Origin: Toxonevra muliebris
Lineage: Eukaryota > Arthropoda > Insecta > Diptera > Pallopteridae
NCBI GenBank assembly: GCA_963691655.1
Contig: OY829328.1
Span: forward strand, 32,445,890-32,509,889
Direction: 5' to 3'
DNA: 64,000 nt
The notes below the pieces were generated by a model, which was not told where the DNA came from, ran no database searches, and saw only the letters and a list, made by a program, of their open reading frames with translations. Below are positions 48,699 through 58,300 of this stretch, piece by piece. The position numbers and the translations under genes are program-made. How positions within the stretch are numbered: the stretch's first letter is position 1; every line of letters starts with the position of its first letter.

Positions 48699-49352
48699 CT
48701 CCTAAACAGGCCCGGCGAGAGGGTGGGATTCCCACCGGGACCGGAAATTTTGTGGGGGCCCGGATTTCAATCCAAATCCTAAAATCCCGAAAAACTTTAA
48801 AAAGCTTCTATGCGTCTGGAAATTGGATTACAAACCATGAAAATTATTTATCGGGTTAATCATCTATCAATTGTGAAGACATTTTGCAGACGGGTCCGGG
48901 TCCCATATTAAAAAAGAATAAAAAACTTCCATCGATCCTGCTCAACTCAAACTAGAGTGTCAAGTTTACCTACCCACTCTACGCCTGTAAGCGAAATTAG
49001 CAAGAAAATTAAATTTTGAAGAAATCATCAATTCATTCGCATCAGCCAAAGCAAGAAAGGCATACTTATGAATTATGCGCATTATGAGAGTTGATAAGAA
49101 AAACTTTTAATGAAATTAAAGTAAAATGGAAACTTATACAGACCTAAAAAACAGAATAAATTTTGTTTTTTAATATTTGTCTTTGTATTTTTATATATTC
49201 CGAATTCTGAAACACATTCCTTACTGACCAGTACGAAGATATTTATTGTATCATTTGTGGTGGGAAGAGATAAGGGCGGGGGGGGAGGGGGAGGGCGGGC
49301 AGAGGTTATCACCACCGGGCCCGAATTTTCTCTCGACGGCCCTGCTCCTAAA
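48699..49352. mobile_element. hAT-type non-autonomous element, 638 bp, with perfect 8-bp target duplication
   Basis: CTCCTAAA at 48699-48706 and 49345-49352 flank the element exactly. Its ends CAGGCCCGGCGAGAG (48707-48721) and, inverted, CAGGGCCGTCGAGAG (49330-49344) agree in 13 of 15 bases. An 8-bp duplication plus CAGGG-type ends is typical of the hAT superfamily. No transposase inside. Confidence 0.9.
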
Positions 49353-49445
49353 TAATTATTAAACTTTTGCTAAGAAAGTTTTTCGATATTTCCAGCAGAA
49401 GTATTTCAAACAAATTTTGTATTTTTTTTTTACCGAACGTAGGGG

Positions 49446-49524
49446 TCGCCTTTTTAAATTCGTCATATCTTTGGCATTTATAGTCGGATCTTAAAGTATG
49501 ATATTTCGATATTTTTGTCTCAAG
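49446..49524 (+). repeat. Repeat family copy B
   Basis: Direct repeat of copy A about 950 bp away, with the hAT element inserted between. It is inverted relative to copy C, so B and C bracket the protein-like segment 49587-49941. Confidence 0.85.
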
Positions 49525-49586
49525 GAGAGCAATTTTTTTGCTTCAAAAGTCATTGACATCAAGTACCCTCTTCTAAAAGAAGTAAA

Positions 49587-49941
49587 ATCGAAGTTGGCTG
49601 TATTTCTGGCGGCTCTCAAGTTTAGAAAAATTGTGAGCCATGCGTTGTTCATGAACAAAATGCTCGGTGTTTTGAGACATAGATTTTAGCAAAGAAAACT
49701 GTCAAATGAAGTTATTTTCCTTGTGGTAAACTGGTAATCCCATAATTTCTTTTGAATATTGTAATGCTTCCAGCTGTTTTTGCATATAGAACTGCAAGCA
49801 TGGCGGCTTACTCAATTCTAGTTTGGGCAAATTGATAATATTGAAGTATGAGTCGCTCTCGAAGTTTATGAAATGACCAACTTGTGGACCGAGCATCTGA
49901 CGAATAAATCCCGTTGCTTCATTGTGGGCACAGCCATCTGA
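49587..49941 (-). pseudogene. Unrecognised protein-coding fragment between inverted repeats
   Basis: On the minus strand one frame reads SDGCAHNEATGFIRQMLG from 49941, through VGHFINFESDSYFNIINLPK, to a TGA just after HKENNFI. It then continues in the same frame through SQNTEHFVHEQRMAHNFSKL to a second stop near 49587. The composition is balanced, with many conserved-type residues (His, Cys, Trp-free, few low-complexity runs), unlike other short ORFs here, so I think it was once coding. An AG precedes the start, so it could be an exon. It sits exactly between repeat copies B and C, which are inverted. I do not recognise the family. It may be a captured host exon in a foldback element or the last exon of a real gene with an in-frame break. 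Confidence 0.45.
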
Positions 49942-49946
49942 ACGTA

Positions 49947-50029
49947 CTTGAGACAAAAACATTGATATATCATACTTTAAGATCCGACTGTAAATGTCGA
50001 AGATATAACGAAAAATTTAAAAAGGCAAC
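49947..50029 (-). repeat. Repeat family copy C, inverted
   Basis: Inverted counterpart of copies A and B: CTTGAGACAAAAA, TACTTTAAGATCCGACTGTA and AGATATAACGAAAAATTTAA. It begins within six bases of the protein-like segment. Confidence 0.85.
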
Positions 50030-50049
50030 AAAAAAAAAATTTTGTCGAA

Positions 50050-50965
50050 ATTAACTTAACCCGAAGTATCAGGATTTAAAAGGAAGTTCCGTTATATATA
50101 TTTTGAATTTTCGTTGATTTCTATCGGGAATTAAAAACAAATTCTGCGAAAATTAGTTGTGAATTCGAGCAAAAGTAATCTACGAGCTCTTCGACTTCTA
50201 TTAAAATTGGTCATTTCAACATCTTACTTTACCTAAACCTATCTATTTTTTAGATCTCTTATTTTTCATTTTCACTTCGAAAACTAAATCGGTGGTTCAG
50301 GTTGATTTAAGTTCGCGATTTAAATTAACGGTCAATCCAAAAAGTACGTTGCTTTTTCTAGCTGTATGCAAATAGCAATTGTCTGCTACCTATCTTCAGA
50401 TAACATTGTTCGCGTAAAATTAAACGTGGAGCTCAGAGCTAAATCACTAGATCTGAAGCACCCCTCTTGATGGAAATAAGGATAAAAAATAACCCAAATA
50501 TCTTCTTCTGGATTCCCTAAGTCAGTGGCGAACCTAGGATTTGAGTTTTGGGTGGCTGATATTGTGGAATTATGGAATAATTATCAGAAAATCTGAAACT
50601 CTAGACGAGATTACCTCGGAATCGTAATTTTTGAGAAGTGCTATTGGGGGGATCACGATTTCTTAAAAACTAATTTACCGTTCAATCTAGAATTTTGAGA
50701 TGTTGTTTCTAATTACAATAGCTAGCTCGTGAACGAAGGAATTTTTATTCAGGCGAAAATTTCTTTTATTTTTCCGATCGTGTTCAGGCCAGATGCCTTA
50801 TTTGTATTAGTTATTAGATTTTAGTGTATTTTTGTACTCCTGGCAACCCTTACCAATTCGATTTTTTCATCGATACATTTATGATTCAGAGGGTTGAATT
50901 TGTCATTTTTAGACAATTTTACCGATTGCAAGGATATCATTCGATATCCTGAAGATGACACGAGG
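50050..50965. other. Non-coding sequence, nothing recognised
   Basis: No long ORF or terminal repeat seen between repeat copy C and the dispersed repeat. Confidence 0.4.
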
Positions 50966-50970
50966 AGGTT

Positions 50971-51125
50971 GTAACCGCTACGCAGAGAAAATCGAATTGA
51001 TAAAGGTAAATTTTCTTACACTAATAAATTACATTTAATTTTTTTAACTAACTGCTGTTTTCATTTAACACATTTCAAATTTCCTCGAAATCCCCCCCTT
51101 GCACGGAGACGCTCCTCCGCTCTTT
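50971..51125 (+). repeat. Dispersed repeat copy, inverted match to 40354-40509
   Basis: Carries GCTACGCAGAGAAAATCG, AATAAATTACATTTAA (a potential polyadenylation signal) and GCACGGAGACGC. It could be an LTR fragment of the same family as the integrase remnant, but no LTR ends are visible. Confidence 0.75.
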
Positions 51126-51559
51126 TCAGGTCGGAAAACTTAATTTTTGTAATATCGAAAATCGGTTTTTTTTTGGAAAAATCATTGCCATTGCGTAAAT
51201 TTTTTTTTTTTCAAAGCCTTTGTTCACTAGCAAGGTATTACTATATACTAATATGTTGTTTTTTTATTTCAGTTGAGTATTTTCCTATATACCATTGTCA
51301 TCGCAAACGATAGAAAACAAGAGTTTCGGGGCAAGGATGCAGTTTCCACAATTTTCTAAATCGCTACATAACAAACGCATCAAAACATATACCAAAGTAT
51401 CTAATACTTTGTAATTCGTTAAAATAAAATTATGATTACATACTTGATAAATATCAATAAAACTCTTTATTTCCTTCAGCCCTAAAACCTAGGGTACATA
51501 ATCTTGTTAAACCTAGAGAAAAATTAGAAGAAACAAAGTCCAAAAATTAAAAAAAAAAC

Positions 51560-52030
51560 ATACCATACCTCAGACCCAGACAAAAAACCAATTTAAAAAT
51601 CTGAGCTAAATTCAGGCAAAACTTTAGGCCAAACTCAGATCAAAACTAAAACCGAATTCTGACCAAATATATGATATAAATCGGAATTCAAACCAAAACT
51701 CTGCTTAAAATTAATCAAGCCAAAATTCGAACTAAAACTCAAACCAATTTTGGACCAAAAATCAAACCAAAAGCAGACCGAAATTCAGACCAAAAATTTA
51801 GATCAAAATTCAAAGTAAAACTCAGACAAAAAATTGGACTTAAATTCAAACCAAATCTAATAAAACCATAGATCGAAATTCATACTAAATTCAGGCCATA
51901 AGTTAGACCGGAATTCAGAGAAAAATTAGGAATAAAAATTACACTCAAATTTAGCCAGAAGTCAAACCATACATCATACCAAAATTTAGTTCACAATTCA
52001 GGAAAAAATCAGACCATCAAATGAAACCTG
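51560..52030 (+). repeat. Degenerate TCAGACCAAAA minisatellite, locus 2
   Basis: Irregular units such as AAATTCAGACCAAAA and AAACTCAAACCAA across about 470 bp. The same motif is found at 57895-58300 and, inverted, at 14770-14930. Confidence 0.7.
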
Positions 52031-52039
52031 AAAACAGAT

Positions 52040-53445
52040 CTGAAAAGAAATTAAAAACCATTATCAAGCTCTTCCAAAGTATGTCCCTTAAATTTCATAT
52101 TTATTTAGTCCAAGTGTAAGCCGTTGCGCTGCACAAAAAATCTTCAAGATTAGAAGCGTTCACATTTTTCCGAAGGGCTTGAGCCTGCATATCCTCCTCT
52201 GAATCTGCCATTGTTGGCAGCACTATAATATTGGATGTAGAGTACTACTGTATAATATCACTCATAAAAATGGATAAATACCTTCAGACACACATTTAGA
52301 GCGACTGTTTAAATTTGAAGAACAAAACTAATAGATTGACACTTTCTAATTACCTAACAAACTCAAGTCATTGCATAAGAGCATAAAGTTCAACGCTTTT
52401 ACTATTTAGAATCCGCAAGTCGGAAGTGAATCAGTAGCTAATCGACGGATTGTGTTAGGGTCCGCAGATCTTAGCGAAACTACGCAACATAGACTATTGA
52501 ATATTAGCTAATCTTTTTCTTTTTTCATCTGCCATTTTCATTTTCTACTTCAAGTTAAACATAGTCTATGTCTTTGTGTATAGAATCACTAACATTTATT
52601 AACTTAATTTAAATAGAATTTACGCTCAATTGATTTTGTTACTACGTATGCATGTAAAACCACAAGCAAATCAACATTTGCGGCAAATATCAAATCACAA
52701 ACCACAACCAACTTTGTTATTCGCGCATAAGTAAAATAAACCCGCAAAATCAGTCCATAGTTGAAGAAGGAAAGAAGAATGAATTTAGAACGGGGCGATT
52801 ATGGCAGCCGAGACTTGACAGCCGAGAGACAACAGCAACGTAATAAAAAAAAATTAATAACAACCAGATTGGCAACTCGAAGTAGTTAGTAGGTGCTATG
52901 CAAAGTGCAAAGAGGTAGTTGCAATGTGCTCGTACATGTGTCACAGTAGAAGCTGCAACTGCAACAGCAGCAGCAAACAACATTTAGAATCTGCATCATC
53001 GTGGTCATCATCAGTCAACCAATTTGTTTCGATGAATGACTGAATGAATTTGTTCAACGCTTGGTCATCTTGATAGGTTTTAATAGCAACAACAACAGCA
53101 ACAAGAAGCAACAGGTTCGAAAACTTCGTCGTCGACTCAACTGAATTTTGCATAGAAGTAACTAACCAACAACAACGTAAATTTTACACGATTGCAATCG
53201 TTCAATATGCTCAACAACCACAACAACAACAACATCAATTGCTGCTAGCTATGCTTGTTGCTTTAGCTTGATACACAAAGTAGGTTGGAACGGTTCAATG
53301 TGGTTGGTGGCGCGATCACATCCACTATTCGCATTTACGATAGAGATGGTCCAAGACCATCAAGATTCCAAACATTTATACGCAAAACAATTCGACATCA
53401 TCCAACGGCAACAAGCAGCAAATTACAAGAGATAGAGACAAGCCT
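52040..53445. other. Non-coding stretch
   Basis: CAA/CAG-rich sequence at 52940-53260 and otherwise unremarkable. If 53504-53747 is an exon, this would be its intron side. Confidence 0.4.
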
Positions 53446-53470
53446 GAGAGAGAGAGAGAGAGAGAGAGAG
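53446..53470. repeat. (GA)n microsatellite
   Basis: About 12 GA units, about 35 bases downstream of the candidate splice donor on the minus strand (where it reads CT). Confidence 0.9.
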
Positions 53471-53503
53471 TGAGCGCAAAAGAGAAAGAGCGTGATCAAA
53501 TAC

Positions 53504-53747
53504 CTGTTCGCTGGTCCAGAGCAGTAGATAAGAAACTGACACGATCATGTTGAAGCAACTGGGCTAAGCTGTGCTGCTGTTGAGGCGCGCGTACAATGAT
53601 CATCATTATCAGCACGATGACGATCATCGATCGACGATGGACGTTAAATGTTCTGGCTATGCTGAGACATTGACGATGATGATGATGACTACTACTACGG
53701 TGTTGACGATATTGACGTCGAGAATTATGTTCTGATGTTGTAAACAT
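53504..53747 (-). CDS. Candidate first coding exon with signal-anchor-like segment
   Basis: A minus-strand ORF starts at 53747 with a plausible context (CTCAATAATG). It encodes a basic, His/Arg-rich N-terminus of about 40 residues (including SSSHHHH and VHRRS), then a hydrophobic run MIVIVLIMMIIV, then a polar stretch QHDRVSFLSTALDQRTG. The reading frame meets AACAG followed by GTATTT, a good splice donor at 53503-53504, so the exon would be 244 nt and end in phase 1. The hydrophobic run could be a signal anchor for a secreted or membrane protein. The flanking minus-strand upstream region is CAA-rich, as in fly 5' UTRs. I do not recognise the protein and cannot find the next exon, so this may be chance. 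Confidence 0.33.
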
Positions 53748-53749
53748 TA

Positions 53750-54480
53750 TTGAGTTGAGCTGCTGGCTTATGGTGGATATATGTGAATGTGAATGTGGAT
53801 GGATAAAGTAGAATAGTAGTTAGTAGTGTATGCAATAACGATTAACGTTGTAAGTTTTGTGGTTGTTGTTGATGATGTAAATGCCACTGATACAGAAATT
53901 GCTACAATCGTCACACAGTTTCTGCTTCATTATTCTTATATAGTAACTAGTTATTCAAATCATTTCTGGTGTAATTTATCTCACACATTATGAAACTGCA
54001 ATATCAACACCCAGGACTCGACAACAATCGCTACCTCTATTTACACAAATGTAATCATCGTAGCAATAGTTGCTACTGCCTTTGTAACCACAATTGAAAA
54101 AACGAATGGTTCTTCTATTTGAATGCCGTTTACCGTCGGCAAAAAGCTAACGTCAGCATGTTGGTGCAACATATGAGTATATCATGCTGCAACCGCCGCC
54201 ATTTTAACTATGCTCCGCCCATAATTTGGGCAGTGCGCGCATATGAAATCAGGCATCACACAATAACAAGAACAACAACAGTAGCACAAACAACAACAGT
54301 AGCAAACACCACCACATGCTGCAGTTGTTGCATAAAAAATAAAAATGAATAAGAAAAAGAAAAAGCGCCACATCATGTAATTGCCGCCGTTTATAACCGA
54401 ACAACCAACAACAACAAGTACAGTTAAACATTATGCATCCGCAACCAACTTCAACATATCATTGGTTGCCAATAATGCAT
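53750..54480. other. Non-coding, CAA/GTT-rich
   Basis: Would be the promoter/5' UTR side if the candidate exon is real. No clear core promoter motif could be singled out. Confidence 0.35.
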
Positions 54481-54489
54481 ATACATATG

Positions 54490-54652
54490 CACTAGCGGAT
54501 CCAAACATTTCCGAAAGGGGGAGGGAGGCTTTAATTTTTCCATCCCTTCAATATAAATATTTTTTTTTCATTCATGACCAACGATCAAAATGTTTTTTAC
54601 ATTTATGGGTAAGAGGGGTTGAGTCCCCAAACCCCCCTAAGATTTACTACTG
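54490..54652. mobile_element. Diverged copy of the CACTAGCGGATCC MITE
   Basis: The left end CACTAGCGGATCC (54490-54502) is identical to 37180-37192. The right end CCCCCCTAAGATTTACTACTG matches its complement only loosely. Its length, 163 bp, is close to the 148-bp copy. Confidence 0.55.
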
Positions 54653-55376
54653 CATGCATTTGAGAGTATGTATAATTTTTTTGATTCCATCATGTGGCAA
54701 CAACACACAACCATCAATTTTTTTTTTCCTTTTTTTTTTGGAGAAAGTACAACTTTGTGGCACTTGATTATTTGTGAGAAATCTTTCTCTTTTTTCCTCC
54801 ACCTTCTCCTCAGCTTCTCTTTTGTATGAAAAAATGGCGCCTTGCACATTAATGCGGCGTTTTATTTTCATTGTGGTTACTGTTGTTGTTGCTGGTGTGT
54901 CGAATTTAATGTTCCCCAAAATGAGACATGCTGTTATTTGTAACTGTTTTGGAAACATCATGACACATGACACTTTTAGTATGTGTGTGTGTGTGTGTAT
55001 GTTTAAATAATTCTCTTCTGAAAAAAGTTGAAATTGGCTTCTCCTACTGCTTTTTTTTTGGCAAATACTCACAGCGGGAGCGCCGAAGCTGGGTATTTAT
55101 GTGAAGGAGGACAAGAAGTAACAAAAGAAAAAGAAAGAATCGTACTTTTTAAAATTGTATTATTTTCATTGTGTAGTAAAAGTTCAAGCCTTTCTGGGAA
55201 CAATTTGATATTGATTGACTTATGCAGGAACTTTGATGATCCTGATTCCAAGAGAACCTGCCTAAAAAATGGGCTAAAATTTAATATTGTTCTTCACTTC
55301 GTTAATTACGAACAGTATTTGGTACATTCTACATACATATTGATCGTTGGCTATAAAACAAACAAAAAGTATGTGT
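54653..55376. other. Non-coding sequence with (GT)n
   Basis: A (GT)n tract lies at about 54981-54998. The overlapping ORFs of 78 to 141 codons on both strands are low in complexity and show no family resemblance. Confidence 0.4.
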
Positions 55377-55543
55377 CTCACAGTAGAAGTGAAACTTTGT
55401 TGTTTATTTGAAAATTATTAGAAAACATTTATAACAAATTCTGTTGAAATTTTTGCAGTCTTCTTCAGTTTACTTTGTTGTTGCTTTTCTTCAATTGATT
55501 CTCTCTACACTTATCGGCACACTTACTGCATACTTAGTATACG

Positions 55544-57077
55544 TATATAACCATGGATGCCAACTCATCTCTTCTGTCTCCCCGATAGCCCTCGAGAAAT
55601 TCCCCGATTTTCGATCAAATTCCCCGCACCGGTATAATTTTATATTACAAAAGCGCGATACGCACTTTTCATATAATCATTTTATAACAACGAAAAATAC
55701 CTTTACGTTGGCTTAAAATTGATCTCGGTGGCTGTTATTTTAAAGCGGCCCTGCACTATCTCGGTCCAAAACTTAACCATTTTTTATAGGACTGGTAGGT
55801 TGGCTCACAATAGAAATGTTCTTTCTGACTTTGGAATTCTTTTGACACATGAGTGATTTCATCTTAAGGGAACCCACTCTCAAAATCGATCGGGCTCATA
55901 CTTGCACAACGATTAGTCCCATTGGGTAATAGTTACCACACCAAATTTGAACGATATGGGGTGTTTCGGTTTCTAGACGTTGTTTTTGATAGATAAACCA
56001 GCCTCAGCCCACTTTTGGACTTCAAAGTTCTCAAAAGAAAAGACATGGACTTTCTTTTGGCTCAAATAAAAAATGGCAAAAACATTGTTTCAAGAAAAAC
56101 GAGTTCAACGTTTTGACCATAGGTTTTTAACATTTGAAATATACTTCATCTTCTTAATGATGGCTGACCGTAGTTTGTAAGTTTACAGATTAGTCAGCAA
56201 GGATTAAGAGTTTTAATCAGGAGGTGCTGGACCAAAGCATAGCTAAGACTAGCTTAACGGTGAAAAGAAAAGGCGCCTGTTTAGCCTGACTAACACTCAG
56301 CGTTATAATCGTCTATATCTACGAAAGCACTCTGAGTTTCTTTCTGAAATTTTTACGAAATATTTTTGAAATGAAAGACTTTCAAATTACACACGTGAAA
56401 ATTCACAAGAGATTTTATGATACTAAAGGAACTGAAGTGCACAGAACTAATTAAACTGAAATTTTTTAAAATTGCCAAAGAGACGAAAGAAAATGCGTGC
56501 TTATTTTTCGAGTTATAATTTACAAGTAAAATTTTTTTCTTGAAACTTCTTAAATCTAACATTAATGAAACGGTAAAATTCCAATGAGGTGAAGACTAAG
56601 TAAGGTAAGTATAAAAGTAAAGTAATAGAATTTAACAAAAAGGTAAGTTAAAAATAGTAATAGATTTTTGTAACAAGGTAAGTAATTTTAGGTATTATTT
56701 TTAAAATTCAATTATTATTTTAAGGTATTTTAAGAATTATTATTAATTAATTTATTTTTTGAAATTCATTTAATTTCAGTTTTAATTTCAGATTTTATTT
56801 TGAAAGAATTGGCGAAACAACACGTTTTAAAAATCGATTTCTTGAAACCAAGGACCCACTTAAGAAAAAATTAAGATTTTAAGACTTATAATATGAAATA
56901 TTGCAAAAGCTAAACGATTTACATTACATAAAATTTGACAAAAAATTTTCTACTGACTTTGATAACTAAAAGCTGAACGGTTTCGAATTCCCCGCAAAAA
57001 ACAGCTCATTCCCCGTACGATGTAAAATTATCCGCAAATCGAGGAATTCCCCGCAAGTTGGCATCGCTGTATATAAC
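55544..57077. mobile_element. hAT-type non-autonomous element, 1518 bp, with perfect 8-bp target duplication
   Basis: TATATAAC at 55544-55551 and 57070-57077 flank ends CATGGATGCCAACT (55552-55565) and, inverted, CAGCGATGCCAACT (57056-57069), 12 of 14 matching. The empty site is visible in the sister repeat at about 34173. ATTCCCCG motifs recur near both ends (about 55599, 55618, 56988, 57008, 57046). No transposase recognised; it also contains dispersed-repeat copy 55986-56065. Confidence 0.88.
55986..56065 (+). repeat. Dispersed repeat, copy 2
   Basis: Aligned with 14431-14510 (TTGATAGATAAAC, CTTTTGGAC, CAAAGTTCTCAAA). Lies within the 1518-bp hAT-like element. Confidence 0.55.
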
Positions 57078-57894
57078 ACAAGACAGGAAAGCTCCGTTAA
57101 ATACAATCAATCAATAAAACACATGGGATAAAACTGAAAGAAGTAAACTCTCTGGTTTATAGTTTGCAGACGAATAACAACTGCATAACTTCGTTTCTTA
57201 CTGTTTTCGAATGAGTGCAACAAAAACGCGATTTTTCACGTGGCCGTTGTTGTTGAAGCTTTTGCATTCATCCTCTTTCTATTTTCTGAAGCTTTTTTTC
57301 TGTTGATACTATCTACACTTATCGGCACAAGCACGACGTAGTACACGTATATAACAGATGGGAGGAAAAGTGGTGAAAAACTACATACATACTACATATA
57401 TACACACACTTATAAACTCACATATACTATGAAACCTCACACGACAGCGACGTGACATTTGATTTAATTTCTATCAATTCACTCCACTATAAATTTACCT
57501 TCAGCCTCGAGTAAAGATGGTATCACACCAAAAAAAAGTTTCAAAGCTTAAACAACCACAATTCTCCCAATAAATTTTCAAACGTCATCGGGAAAGCGAA
57601 AATGATGTCCAAATTGAAAAATATATGTACCTAAATTTTTCTCTTTTCAAGATCTTTTATAAAATTCTTGACGAAAATAGTGTTAAAAATCGTCCTCAGA
57701 AATCAATCCGCCCTAATTTTATTCAAAGTGAACTAAGTTCTACTATTACAAGCTAGTAATATTATAGCACAACAGACCATGAAAGGCCTAGGCTAAGCTT
57801 TTCGCATCCAAACATGTCATGCGAGTTAGATTTATGCATGAAAGTCACGGGACCAAAAATTAGTTTAAAATGTGGCCAAAATTTGGCAAATGTG

Positions 57895-58300
57895 GCAAAA
57901 CTTCAAACCGTAATTAAGACTAAATGCAAAAAAAATCAGACCAAAATTTAGACAAAATAGAACAACCAATACAACAAAACAAACCGAATTTCAAATCTAA
58001 ATTCAATAAATCAATCCAAAACTCAGACCAGAAAGCGGATAAAGATTCAGATCAGAAATCAGATAAGTATTTAACCGAAATTCGAACCAAAATTTTGATA
58101 AAATTCAGATCAAAACGAAATGAAATCTGACCAAAAATTAGAACGAAATTTAAACCAAAATCCAGACAAAATTTTATACCAAAAGAATACAAATTTCAGA
58201 TGAAAATTCAAAGCAATATTCAGACCAAAACTCAGACCGAAGTGCAAACCAAATTCATATAAAAATTTTAATAAAAAATCAGAGTTAAAATAACACTAAA
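57895..58300 (+). repeat. Degenerate TCAGACCAAAA minisatellite, locus 3
   Basis: Irregular units like ATTCAGATCAAAA, ACTCAGACCA and AATTTAAACCAAAA. The 68-codon ORF at 57924-58130 is Gln/Lys/Asp-rich because of this array. Confidence 0.65.

Larger units (their letters stand above)
55377..57360 (+). repeat. 273-bp-period repeat, locus 2, split by an insertion
   Basis: 55377-55551 and 57070-57360 align with 33694-34460 (shared CTCACAGTAGAAGTGAAA, CTACACTTATCGGCACA, GAGTGCAACAA, GTTGTTGTTGAAGC). After subtracting the 1526-bp insertion plus duplication, the spacing between the two ACGTA-type landmarks is again 273 bp. Confidence 0.75.

Noticed and set aside
54637..55411. Several overlapping ORFs of 78-141 residues on both strands
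   Set aside because: Low-complexity Lys/Arg- or Ser-rich text, overlapping in several frames, no family features.
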